A stretch of DNA of 64,000 bases from Arthrinium phaeospermum (lineage: Eukaryota; Ascomycota; Sordariomycetes; Amphisphaeriales; Apiosporaceae). Position 1 is the first letter of the stretch. The number at the start of each line of letters is the position of its first letter. The DNA lies in contig QYRS01000002.1 of NCBI GenBank assembly GCA_006503535.1, forward strand, positions 1,674,001 through 1,738,000, given 5' to 3'. This document shows, piece by piece, positions 1-12,394 of this stretch. A program made the translations under genes and the position numbers. The notes beneath the pieces were generated by a model. That model did not search any database. It was not told the DNA's origin and saw only the letters and a list, made by a program, of their open reading frames with translations.

Positions 1-487
1 TGACTCCAGACCGAGCTCTCTCAGAACGTCTTGCAAGTCAGCCACGAATGAGCTTGGCAAAATAGGGATGTCATCCAAGTCTGTCTCAGATGCGGTCGTG
101 AAGCGATACTCGTACGATGTAAGCACGCCGTCTAGATATGTCCAGCTGGCTGGCAAGATGTGCCCATCTACATCACCAAGATGTCTTGGACTCTCCCACG
201 GTGTTGCCAGGTTGTGGTACTCTACCACCTTCTCCTGGGAAGCCAGATCGAAGTGACGATGGACAGTCGATAGACCAAATGACTCCCAAGTTCCATGCTG
301 AATGAAAACGGCCCTGGACGGTGGAAAATTGTTAGCGCCAGGAAATGAAGTAAGGGGATGGGCCATACCTAAGCTTCTCCACCACATCACCTGTAAGAGG
401 GTTCTCGTCAAGATACGGAAAGACTTGATTGGCGTGTGGCAAACGGTTGAAGTGTTCAGGAGTAATCTCAGGACCGTCGTAAGACAT
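1..487 (-). CDS. Hypothetical protein, 5' part (runs off the left edge)
   Basis: Two exons are visible: 369-487 and 1-313 (continuing past the edge), with a 55-nt intron 314-368 (GTATGG...CCAG) that joins in phase. The ATG lies at 485-487 on the minus strand. The N-terminus reads MSYDGPEITPEHFNRLPHAN, followed after the splice by AVFIQHGTWESFGLS and VHRHFDL. About 142 residues are present, with no signal peptide or membrane segment. I recognise no named domain; the acidic, His-containing style looks like a small conserved fungal hypothetical. The gene is read in the same direction as the downstream regulator at 1073-3234. The leader carries three tandem 17-bp repeats. Function is unknown. Confidence 0.7.
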
Positions 488-1072
488 GGCGCACTTCTCT
501 CTTCTTCTGAACTAATCCTTGAAACGAATTGATGATGTCTTATGGTCTTTGGATTCTTGTGGTCTTTGGATTCTTGTGGTCTTTGGATTCTTGTGTTCCT
601 CTGATTGTCATGGTTCCGTATTTATGTTATTTTGCAGAGGGCAACAACAGCAACAGAGCCGCCGAGCGGGGAAGTCAAACCCCCATGCGCTTTTGTGATT
701 TTGTCGTCGCTTCATGCGCGTATGGTAGAAATGTCACCGACCTCATTTCATTGGTTTATTGATCATCATGAGATTACGATAATGGCTCAATTGTTGCATG
801 AAACTGTAGGGAGGGTGGCATGGACTGTGATGGATAATTTATAAGCCAATCGAGCATCTAAGAGAAGGTCCAGAACCATAACTTAGCCGGCCTCGAGTGT
901 CAGGTGGAAAGAGGAGGTGGTTCATCACTACGACGCAAGCGCAGATCGCTGGCGACCGGCAACTGGTGAATGCATCTGATCATGATTGATATTGGTGCCT
1001 AATATTGCAACCTCGTACAGGTGCCCCCATCCTGCATCGCCGCTGAAATCGCCCTATGAAGGAAATGATTCG
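488..1072. other. Intergenic region between two minus-strand genes
   Basis: This stretch holds the promoter side of the hypothetical gene (starting at 487) and the 3' flank of the Zn2Cys6 gene (stop at 1073). Apart from the 17-bp tandem repeats I see nothing supportable. The short open frames here have no recognisable protein features. Confidence 0.7.
544..594. repeat. Three perfect 17-bp tandem repeats
   Basis: The unit GGTCTTTGGATTCTTGT occurs three times head to tail (544-560, 561-577, 578-594). It lies 57-107 bp upstream of the ATG of the minus-strand gene at 487, so it is in that gene's leader or core promoter. It reads as a pyrimidine/purine-biased minisatellite; no function can be assigned. 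Confidence 0.9.
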
Positions 1073-3234
1073 CTATTCATCGGCATTGATAATCATCCTT
1101 GAAAATTTGTAGTCAAGCGAATTCCAATTGTCTTCTGAAAAGGAATCTGATCTGCTAAGCAGTAGGTGCTGGCCTAGGGTTCCATCAGCAAAGCAAGAAG
1201 TGGCAATGGAATCAACACACTTACCCAGGGCATCGAACTCGTCTTTTATCGTATCAATGAAGTCTTTGATGTCTCGCGTGTTATTCGTATTGGCGCTTAG
1301 TCTTCCACGGACGTCCTTGGAGAACGGGATCCTTCCACGAGAAATTGCGCGGATGTACTTGATTATTGAGTGGGCTTTCAATTCATTCTTTTCCATTAAT
1401 GACTCGGCCGTGTCAGTCAGTGGCCATACCATAGTCTTATCAGTTGTCGTTAGTATATGAAAATAAGCACGCATAATCCAGAACTTACTGGATTGTCTGC
1501 TACTCTTGGATCTGTAGCCCATCGTCCTGACTTGGTTTTCCAACTCTGCAAGTTCCAGGTGTCTCGTTCGAGGATGCTTAGATAGATGTAAGAAGTAAGA
1601 AAGTTCGAGAGCCAAGGTGACTTCTTGCGGGAGAAAATGAAGTTCTCCAAGTCCTGCAAAAGAGCCAGTTCCTTCTCGTAGGCGTACCGCTCAGCTATGC
1701 AATCCAGCTGCCAATACAAGAACCGTGGAACATCATAAGCGCCAATCTCAGGATGGATTGAGGCGCCTACTTTCTCCCCTCCTTGATTTAATCGCCAGAT
1801 GCGACCGAAGAATATAGTCTGAGCAGCCCACGCACGGAGTGTATTCCTTAACATGTGGGCCTATCAGAGTCAGTTATGTCTTCGTTATCCAAGTGCTTCG
1901 AGCTTATGAACTTGCCTCCGGTCTGTTATTATCGCGGCTGAGGCGAAGAGCAGTTTGGAACACCTTTTTCGAGAAGCCATCAGGAGTGGATTTGAATTGA
2001 TCCTCCAGTAGATATGGTACAAGCTGATCGAAGAAGACATCAAGTTCTGGATTCTTTACGACGAAACTATACAGACCAAATGGCTTCGTATCTGTTGTTT
2101 TCAGGAAATCCCTTGTCGAGCTGCGAAAATTCACATGCTGGAGTAATGTTGGGTTGGTAGCTTCAAATGCATCCACTTCTAGCCGTAAAGCTGGCGGGAA
2201 CCCTACACCCACAAGGAGTTCGACACTAGGGACCGTTCCGGTAGGAAGCCAACGTTTCACATTCCGCAGCAGAATTGACACGCGAGCTTTGTACAGTCCT
2301 TTGATATATTAGCTTGGATACATGTAGTCACGTCAATGATGAAACTTGCCATTGTTGAAGGCCGTGTCGTTGGCAAATGTTGCACGAGTGCAAATTGACC
2401 CCCAACGATCAAGAGAGACACAACGTTCACAAGGGTAGGTACCAGAGCACTGTAAAACATATCTGATCAGAATCAAAACCCACTGCATTACTGGTGAAAG
2501 CTCACCTTCTCTCGAGTTAGCCTGCACCTTGCGCAAGCTTCGCCAGCCTTCTGCCGGGTGTCAGTAGTCTTCTTCTGGGCCTTAGAAGGCCGTGGTGGTT
2601 CCTCGTTCAGGGGACTAAGGCTTCTTTGCCGCTTGAGTTCGTTTGGGTTGTAAACGGCGCATCCAGGCAATAGTCCCCTTCTTTTCACCGATTTCCATTC
2701 GCGTACCGGCAATTGAGGCCTGATATCACCTGTCTGAAGGTTGTTTGATACTGACTGTGCTGGGTGTGCTGTTGGACAGACAGCTGGTTGGATCGATGTG
2801 CCTCCCTGATTGCCCTCCACTGCATCCACACTTGTGGAAAGCAGGCCGGGGCTATCCGACAATGCGCCTAGATAACTGTACTCTCCTGGCGCTTGCACTT
2901 GCGCTACAAGGTTCTGCCCCGGGCTGCCATATGTCAGAGTATTTAGAGTTCCGCTCCCCACAGTCCCACTGCTGTTATCGCTTAGAGTTGACTGATTTGG
3001 TATGTTGCTGCTTCTGTCCAACCCCCACGGATTGCCATCCCCAGATGCTCCAGTTATGATTCGATCGTTTCGAAAAGGGTTGTGGTCAGCGTCGTACGCT
3101 GGAATCTGTGGAACATTCTCGTTGTCGGAAGTAACATCAAATGGCGGGTGGAAAAAGTCCTCAAAGGGGTCATTGAATCCGTCTGCGTCCCAGTTTATGC
3201 TGTGCATATACCAGGGATCATCATCATTCGTCAT
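1073..3234 (-). CDS. Zn2Cys6 (GAL4-type) transcription factor
   Basis: Five exons on the minus strand: 2506-3234, 2350-2449, 1916-2298, 1489-1860 and 1073-1435, giving 648 residues. Residues 1-230 are acidic, Ser/Pro/Gln-rich and disordered. A basic stretch precedes the zinc cluster, whose spacing is C-x2-C-x6-C-x5-C-x2-C-x9-C; the first intron falls just before its third cysteine, a common position in fungal C6 genes. The C-terminal part is helical but short, and I see no clear fungal-specific TF middle-homology motif. Introns 2299-2349 and 1861-1915 begin with GCAAGT instead of GT; the second keeps frame only with that donor. The gene is divergent from the P450 at 3510 across 275 bp, so it may control that gene (inference). 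Zn2Cys6 assignment is secure; the target is unknown. Confidence 0.85.
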
Positions 3235-3509
3235 CCTTAAACGAGCATTCGGTTATCGGTCTCGCAATGCCACTGTTGTACGATGTCTAAACAAAGAATA
3301 GTTGAAACGGGTAAAAGTGGCCATAAGCAAACCTAAAGCGCAAAACGGGTCAAACATGCTTGCTGACCGGCAGCAAACCGGGATTTCCTTTTTCGGCAGA
3401 ACAGTCCTACCTCCGATTGCCTCCTAATTTTAAGCATATAGGTTACAGCCTCTCCCAGCAGCTCAGAGCCAAGTCGGACCTTAGGCAACCATTTCCCTCT
3501 GACGCAACA
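3235..3509. promoter_or_regulatory. Shared bidirectional promoter of C6 factor and P450
   Basis: 275 bp separate the two start codons. The region holds two direct copies of AAACGGGT (3305-3312 and 3343-3350, 38 bp apart) and an inverted CGG-N7-CCG pair (CGG 3368-3370, CCG 3378-3380). Paired CGG triplets are the usual half-sites of Zn2Cys6 proteins. Binding by the neighbouring regulator is inference only. Confidence 0.5.
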
Positions 3510-5480
3510 ATGTTCTTCTGTGTCAGCTGCTCGGGCATCCTACTCGTCGGAATTCCAGTCTTTGCTGGTCTCGGTGTTGCCTCCCACTTGTTCTACTTCA
3601 TTCATGGAGAGCTGAACAAGCAAGCCGGCAGTATTGTTGTCTTCTTCATCTCTTGTTATGTCACTCTACTTGCATTATGTATGCTTTTTTGTGATTCTGT
3701 CCCTTGGTCTCTCCTGGTTTCAACCACACTTTTTGGGACATACCAATGTGCTCTGGGCTTCAGCATCGCGGTCTACCGCTTACTGTTTCACCGAAGCCGA
3801 ATCTTCTCTGGGCCCTCATTGGCTGCCTTAACTCAGTGGCAGAGCGCATACATCGCCCATCAGACACAGAGATACCATGCAAAGCTACGCCATCTCCACG
3901 CTACATATGGAGAGATTGTCCGTACAGGTGAGTATCCCGCTACATGTATCTAAATCTTAAGGACTGATCAGATGGTTGCAGGGCCTCGGGAGTTATCAAT
4001 CAACCGTGTTGATGCCATTCGTGAAATATACGGAGGCCAATCGGAGTGCTTGAAAGGCCCATGGTATGATATGGGAGGAACAGGACACAACCTGCACCGA
4101 ACAAGAGATCCTGAACTGCATGCCAAACAGAGGCCGCTTTGGGAGAGAGGCTTTCGAGGTGCGTGACAGCCTTTTCGTACGATCATGCCATTACTAATTG
4201 GGTTTTGAATTTTAGAGATGTCTAGTCATATTGGCAAGATTGAAACGAAGACTGCAGACCTAGTTACATTCTTTGGGAACTATTGCTCGAACACTGATGT
4301 TGTGACCGTCTTCGAGCTTTTCGCATTCAAGCTTATGGCTTACATCATATTCTCCCAGGACATTGATAAACAGGTCGATTTGAACAGCGATGCGTCTAAG
4401 TCATATGACCAGCTTCGCGATAGCCAAAGAGCGATCGGCATCTTTGGACATGTGCCCTGGTTTTATTCAGTCGCCAGCAAATTCTCATTCCTTATCCGGG
4501 AAAACGATATGTTCACTCAATTAGCCACTCGCATGATTAATCAACGAAGAAAGGTACTATATCCAAATATGTATGTGCTTGATCCTCCTACTTATTTCCA
4601 AGCAGATCAAGCCAGCCGTGCCAGACCTGTTTTCATATCTGCTCCCGTCAGAGAAGAATGGTGAGGGCGCGGGGTTTCCAATGTCTTGGGAAGCAAGACT
4701 TGCCATGGTCGCAGGCAGGTTAGTAACTCAATGTCAAGCTTCCACGTTCTAAATACTAAACCTCAAAGTGGCAATGTATCCTCTGCATTGATATCTATAA
4801 CATTCTATCTTGCTACCAACCCAGACATACTGGAGCAGCTGCAAGGAGAAATCGACCCGCCATTGGCCGAAGGTACCTTCAATCCCAAACAGCACTACCC
4901 TATTTTGAGCTCGATAATGTTTGAAACCTTTCGAGTCCAGCCTCTCGTTCCGAACGGCGGGGAACGAGTAAGCCCCCCACATGGCCTTACTATCGGAGAT
5001 GTATTCATTCCCGGCGGATGTGTTATCAAAGTTCCAAGCTACACACTCTTTAGAGGTAACAGAGCTCCCCCGAGTTATCCGAGTCAAACTAGTGACTGCC
5101 ATCTGACTATTACCTCCATAGACGAGAGATATTTCGCACGTCCGGATGAATGGATACCTGAGCGATGGACTACACGGCCAGATCTGGTCAAAGATCGCTC
5201 AGCGTTCATCCCCTTCTCAATAGGTACGACGCAGGCACATTGTAAAAGAAAGTATGGCTAACCTCTAGTAGGGACATACAGCTGTGTTGGAAGACCTCTA
5301 GGAGTGGTAGAAATATCACTTGTAGTGGCACATCTGGCCCATAATTTCAACATGAAGCTCTCCAAAGGTCAAAATGCACAAGATTTTGATTCGCTCGGGC
5401 AGGATCACTTTGGCATGGTTTTTCCACCCGGAAGCCTGAGAGTTGACTTCGTGCCACGGCGGAAGGAGGAGGATACGTAG
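3510..5480 (+). CDS. Cytochrome P450 monooxygenase with multi-spanning N-terminus
   Basis: Seven exons: 3510-3927, 3982-4158, 4216-4553, 4606-4718, 4769-5055, 5122-5223 and 5272-5480, giving 547 residues. The ATG at 3510 was chosen because it opens a hydrophobic N-terminus with about three membrane spans ending near residue 95. This is a topology I associate with the fungal P450 group annotated tryprostatin B 6-hydroxylase-like. The C-helix Trp (RPLWERGF), the ExxR of helix K (FETFR), the PERW motif and the haem-thiolate motif FSIGTYSCVG are present. The I-helix reads AGSGNVSSAL where relatives have A-G-S-D-T, so the proton-relay Asp and Thr are replaced by Gly and Asn. Frame and splice sites are intact, so it is not an obvious pseudogene. 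Substrate is unknown. Confidence 0.85.
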
Positions 5481-6113
5481 ACTGTGAAGCTTTCCAGGAA
5501 AGCTCGATTATAGAAGCAGTCCTATAGCAGATTGACAGCATGAGTACGAAACACCGATTCGGATGTTGCCAATTCGCAAAATACTCGGTATGCTGGATAT
5601 GTAAGGGAAGAATGCACTGAAGTCAAACATGGAGTATGTCGCAATCGAAACACATGTTATGTCTCAATCAGGCATCTAGCGACGAATGGGTGACAACTTA
5701 GTGGTAGAAAAAGGGATTGCTTCTTGAGATGAACAAAACCAGGTGTTCGCCTTCGCTACGTACAAGAGTCCTTGATCATTGCCATTATGAATAAGCGCGA
5801 AGACAACCGGTTCTGTTTCGCAAATACGATTATTGCGACCGTGTCAAAAGAGCATGTGGCTTCATTTGATATCGTCCACATACAATACTTAACGCCTGTG
5901 GTGCCGTGCGACATCGAATTTGAACTGTTCAATCAGTCAGATGGAGAATTTGGGTTGGTGTTCAGAAGCCCGTCACGTATGATTCCCCAGTTGTGATAGA
6001 AATCAAGAACTCCGTTGCACCATAGTGTTTACCAGAACAACAAAAGCCAAGTCTAGGACCCTGATATAATCTAAGTATGACACCAGCAAATTTGGCCGTA
6101 ATAAAGTAAGTAT
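5481..6113. other. Convergent intergenic region (P450 / MFS)
   Basis: Holds the 3' flanks of two convergent genes. A 74-codon plus-strand frame (5772-5996) has no recognisable features and no splice partners that extend it. I see no RNA gene or mobile element. Confidence 0.6.
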
Positions 6114-8221
6114 CTACACTCTAGGCAGCGAGCCAGCGGCGATGTCCTCTTCAGCCACCACATCCTCGTCGGCGCACTCACTGTACAAATGGGCCTCGGC
6201 GGCAGACGTAGGCCCGGGCGCATAGCCGTCCTCTTTCAAGCAGACTAAATTCGATCATGTCAGTATTCAACGAACACCGCCTTTGCCGTAAAGGGGAGAA
6301 AGACTCACGGTGAGGCCTGAGGAAGATGCTGCCGACCATCGCGAGCCCAAAAAGGCCCGCAAGCAGCACGAAGAAGGCCTGGGGGAAGCTCTCGACGGTC
6401 GCGGCGTAGATGCCGTTGAACATCATGGGGGCGAACACGCGGCCCAGCGCGTGAAGCAGGCCCAGGGCGCCAAGCAGCGAGCCGACGCGTTCGGCCGGCA
6501 CGTGCTTGGTGATGGAGCTCTGGATGACGGCGCCGCCGAGCCCGCCAAAGGAGGTCAGCACGCCGGACAGGACGAACAGCTGGGGCGTCCGCACCAGGCA
6601 GTACCCGACGATGCCCGTGACGTCCGACACCAGCGCGATGCGCAGCAGCCAGACGTCCAGCTCGTCCATGCCCGAGTTCGTCTCCATAATGTGCAGGGCG
6701 CTTTCGCGCTGCCGGCGCTGCATGGGCCGCACGCGGAAGATGTAGTTCACGAGGGGGAAGACGCCGAGTAGTGCTATGACGCGTATGAAGCTCGTCAACG
6801 ACACGAAGCGCGAAGCGTCGAAGGTGCCCCAGTGGAACATGTACTCAACGTAGAGGATGGTGACTGCCCCCGAGCCGATCGCGACGGAGAGAATAATGGT
6901 GTCGATGAAGGCAAGGATTAGGATGTTGCGCCGCAACCGGCCCTCGCCGGCACCTCCGGGGACGAGCATCTTCAGGGGCGCCAGAGGGTTTGCCATGAAC
7001 ACGGCAGGCAGCCAGTCCATGAGTAATCTGCTCCTCACACGGGAGTGCAGGCGCGTGGCAAGCGCATCCTCCTCCTGCTGGTGCTTCTGCCGCGCTAGCA
7101 GTTGACGCTTCTTGGACAAGGATTCGGGCATGACGAGCCATATGAAGAGCATGAAGATGATATGACTCGCGAGCGCAACATAGAAAATCGACAGCAGTGT
7201 GTCGGTCCATTTAACCAGATAGCCTGCGAGCAACGGCCCAACAGCCACACCGGTGAAGAGGCAGGCTTGCAAGTAGCCGATATAGACGCCGCGCTTCGAC
7301 GGCGACGAAGTGTCGCTCGTGTATGCGGTAGCGATGATACCGCCTGCGGTGAACGAGCCTGTGATACCATCCATGAAAGCGCCCACCAGAATCCAATGGT
7401 AATCGAGCGACTCCGGATACTTCGCGCAGAGAATGGTGACGATTTCGTTGAGGACGCCGCCGATGGAGGCGATGGCGAGCAACCGGGTCCGGCCATATCG
7501 GTCGCTGAGAGAGCCCAGCTTGGGCGCCGTGAGCGCGCTCAACGCGCCGGTCAATACACTCGTCATGAGCGTGAAGGTGGCGACGCTACGCTGGACCGGC
7601 GGGATCTGACATTGCGGGTTGTCCCCGCCCAGCACTATCGGGGTGACAATGAACGTCGGATCCAACAGGCTCTTATCCGCCATATAGTCGCGGCATACCA
7701 GATCGACAATTCTGCAAATTGGGGGTCGGGATACGTCAGCTGCGCGTTCAGGAATGGCCGGTTGCACACACCCTGACTGGGCGGAAGATGCGATGAAACT
7801 CACAGATTGATCCTCGGCACCAATACACCTCCAAAGGCAAGCGTAAATAATAAGTAAGGGCCAATGAGCCAATATACCTGACTCGAGAGTCAGTTTTCCC
7901 TTGCATGCGGAAAGTCTAATAAATGAACGGGAACGGTTGGTTCGCGAAGGGCTTCTGCATGGCGCATCCGCTCGCTCGGGTAAAGCAGCAACAGCGTCGT
8001 CAACGTACCGAGGGCCGTTTATACCAAGGCAGGTGGTCATATTCTTGCGCCAAGGTTCCCCTACTCTCCGCGCTTGTGTTTTCGCTGCCGCTCCCCGTTG
8101 CGTCGCCGTCGGCGCCGGCGCCGAGCAAAGGCGATGTCTCCCCCTCCTCATTTTCCGCGTCGATCATGATGATCTTATTACTCCCGACCGTCGCCCCGGG
8201 GGGCTGCCTTTCGCTGGTCAT
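6114..8221 (-). CDS. Major facilitator superfamily transporter
   Basis: Four exons on the minus strand: 8009-8221, 7804-7877, 6309-7711 and 6114-6244, giving 606 residues. Exon 1 encodes a hydrophilic cytosolic N-terminus ending in HLPWYKRPS. Exon 2 supplies the first membrane helix (VYWLIGPYLLFTLAFGGVLV), which confirms the 131-nt first intron. The large exon carries the MFS motif A (SDRYGR), about eleven further helices and a long central cytosolic loop. The last exon gives an acidic tail. It resembles the tetracycline-efflux/HIAT1-like branch of fungal MFS proteins. Substrate and membrane are not predictable. GC content is high, so long antisense frames occur over it; they are shadows. It converges on the P450 but is not clearly part of a cluster. 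Confidence 0.85.
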
Positions 8222-10142
8222 CTCTTTATCTTTCTTTTAAGGAGGGATGTTGCTTGGTGGGTTTGCGCATAGGTTATGCAGTAGTGATAGCTGCTGCGGT
8301 TTTCGATCTGATTGGTCGGGGAAGCTCGATCCGGGGTAATCGCAGGTCACAACTCTGGCGCAAGAAGATTTCCTGTCTATCTAGGATGACGTCGTCGAAG
8401 CGCTACGATGCGCAGCAGAGGTTGACTGAAAGCTCCTGCCTTGCCTCGATGCCATGGGGAAAGAGGTGGGAAGATGCAAGAAAATGACCGATTAGGAGAA
8501 TATCACAAAAAGTGGGAGGATTATCGATCGCTACGGATCTCTGCTCGGGGTTGGAGGGATCCGAGGTCGAGATAAGGGAAAGTTGGGTGGTGAACGCGGG
8601 CCCCGTTCCTCCTGGCATGTCCGGGTACTTACGACACTCGACTTTCTTATTTCGTCAAGATAGTCTACGCAATACATACCAACACCGAGTGCACAAGGGG
8701 GCTACCACTTTAGCGTCGCGACTGGGGGTGTGGGTGGATGCCCAGTTGGCTCCAATGTGTCAGCCAGCAATCCAGTAATGCAGCACAAGAGAGTGTGCTA
8801 CATGTAACCTACTTGGTGTAAGCCTTCTGGTAAGCCCACCGAGCGGACTTTACGGACACAACGAAATGATAATATTGGGCATGTTCTATTATTAGGTAAG
8901 CTGGTGAACCGGGGAAACAGGAAACAGCATCGAAACGAAACGCTAGACCGGCATTGTTCCAGGATACACTGTAATACCCAAGCCAGTTGCCAGTTGCCAG
9001 CTCTGATCAACTCTAGATCACAACTTGAAAAAGGAAAATTTACTGGGTATGGGTTGAGCAACGCCTGCCAAACCGCAATATTGAGAGCTGACTTCAGGTC
9101 ACCCACCCAGAAGCTTGTCCCGTCTCTCCTTTCTTCGTCTGTGAAGGAAGAAGCCGAATTGGGAGAAAACCTTCTTTGCGATGCTGACAGTCAACCACGT
9201 TGACCCCTGTAGTCTACTGCGAACGTGGCAGCTTGCTCACAATCTACAGGCGGTTCAGGGACACGGCGTGTCTGGTCCTATCGGATTTGCTGGGATAAGC
9301 CACGGAAAGGGTTTCAAGGTACATCCTGCTTCAGTGGGTGTCTCTGTCTCAACAATCGCCGAGGCCGCCTCTTTACAAGCTCCAGGTACATACTACTACA
9401 AGGTAAAAAGAATATGTCTATGGTCGGTCAGATAAACCTCACAAACAACACTGCGACTCAAAGAATTTTGCTCGCGCAGCACTATACTTTGCTCGCTACC
9501 TGCAAATACTGTATGCCATCTGTTCTGTCATGAAATCATAGCCACGTAGCTGTCGCAAAGACGAAAATCGCATTTCAAATCAATGACGCAACGACGACAG
9601 ACCTGCGCCGCGTGGGCTTTAGAGCGTGGGGTAAGTACATAGTACTGCCGTACTACACGTACGCTGCAAGACTGGCCACTGGCTGCTTATTCTGCCCGCT
9701 GGGATTTGGCATTTATCAGCAATGCCTTCTCATTGGTAGGGGTATTCTTAGCGGATGCATCAATTAAGCCAACGGGGTGCAGTGCATTTATCAGCGATAA
9801 TCATTGCATTTGCATCGGCATTGCCTGCAATACCGCAGATGAAAAAGTCCAAGTAAAATTCTCTTATGAGAACTTACATTGGCCTCTGCTTAGAGGGTTT
9901 GAGGCGGGGTATTTGGGAAAGGGACAGCCGATCTGCCAGCACTGAGATAATTCATACGGTGATACATCAAGTTATATACAATACAGATAGTAGTAAGTAC
10001 TAACCGAGTATCAGACTAGTGGGTGTCATGGCTAGAAGGGCTTTACTTCGAAAGGCTTCGTAAAGCGTCGTAGGGCGTGAGTAGTTGGTTTCTTTACACT
10101 TGCTTCAGGCAGGCTCTAATATACACTTTCTACTGTCGACAA
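8222..10142. other. Long intergenic region upstream of MFS, downstream of ferrochelatase
   Basis: About 1.9 kb contain the MFS promoter and the ferrochelatase 3' flank. Several 60-100-codon frames exist on both strands, none with splice continuity or recognisable motifs. I found no tRNA-like fold. A non-coding transcript cannot be excluded from sequence alone. Confidence 0.55.
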
Positions 10143-11531
<1,389 letters not shown>

Positions 11532-12394
11532 GCTGGCGAGTTGCAGGCGAGGGCCTGAAATTGGAAAGAACGAAGCGATTGACAAGGCAGGCCAAAACAA
11601 TATGACTCAATACCGACAAGTCAAGAAGAAACTATGTAGCATCAATCCAGCGGGAAAGGCTGAGGTGGGCAAAGAAAATGCCACGATGAACGAACATCCC
11701 ACTCGAATAAAACGTGAGGGTCATGGCCGGCAATACACGGTACGTAGCGCCAGTAGCTGTGCCAGTGGGCTGTAGACAAGCACCGAGTCGCCGAGCATCC
11801 ACTGGTAATCGTACGCTAATGGTGCTGCTACCTACGAGCACCGATCTTGATGGATCTAGTCGCTCTGCGAGATCTGACCGTGAACAACAACCTGGGTCAA
11901 TGGCCAACTTGATTAATTACATTAACTTTCCTCGGTATAGAAATACAAGCTAAAATACATACATAACTTGAGTACATTTCAAGTTCCCGCCCATGTGTAC
12001 TGCTGATTGTTAGAGAATGTGTTCGTTCGTTCCCGATGATAGAAACGCTGCATCAACCAGATGCCGGTGCTTGATCCAATTGGATAGCTGCAGTTGTTAA
12101 TCGAGAGTGTTTAAAGTACTGGCCTGTGCTTCCAAAGTCAGGTGCTTTCGTGTGTTAGACAATGGCTCCACTTGGCCTGGACGCGGGTGGTTGCCTAGTA
12201 TCCCTGGCAAGCGTGTAGGTGCCTATGTCTTCACAGGCCATCATCAAGAAGAAGAATAAAACCTCGGACAATTACCATACCAACCCATTGGCCGATCAGA
12301 AAGGTCCAATGCCGCTTCATTTCTTCTAGACTTCTTCTGGTGTTTCATAAACTAATCCTTCTGCAACCATATCCCATCCATTAGAAACGTCATC
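11532..12394. promoter_or_regulatory. Bidirectional promoter region, ferrochelatase / Ku70
   Basis: 863 bp lie between the two divergent start codons. A pyrimidine-rich stretch (TTTCTTCTAGACTTCTTCTG) precedes the Ku70 start. Open frames in this stretch show no recognisable protein features. No specific operator can be named. Confidence 0.5.

Noticed and set aside
3510..5480. P450 as a pseudogene because of its I-helix
   Set aside because: All seven exons join in phase with intact haem, ExxR and PERW motifs and no stops.
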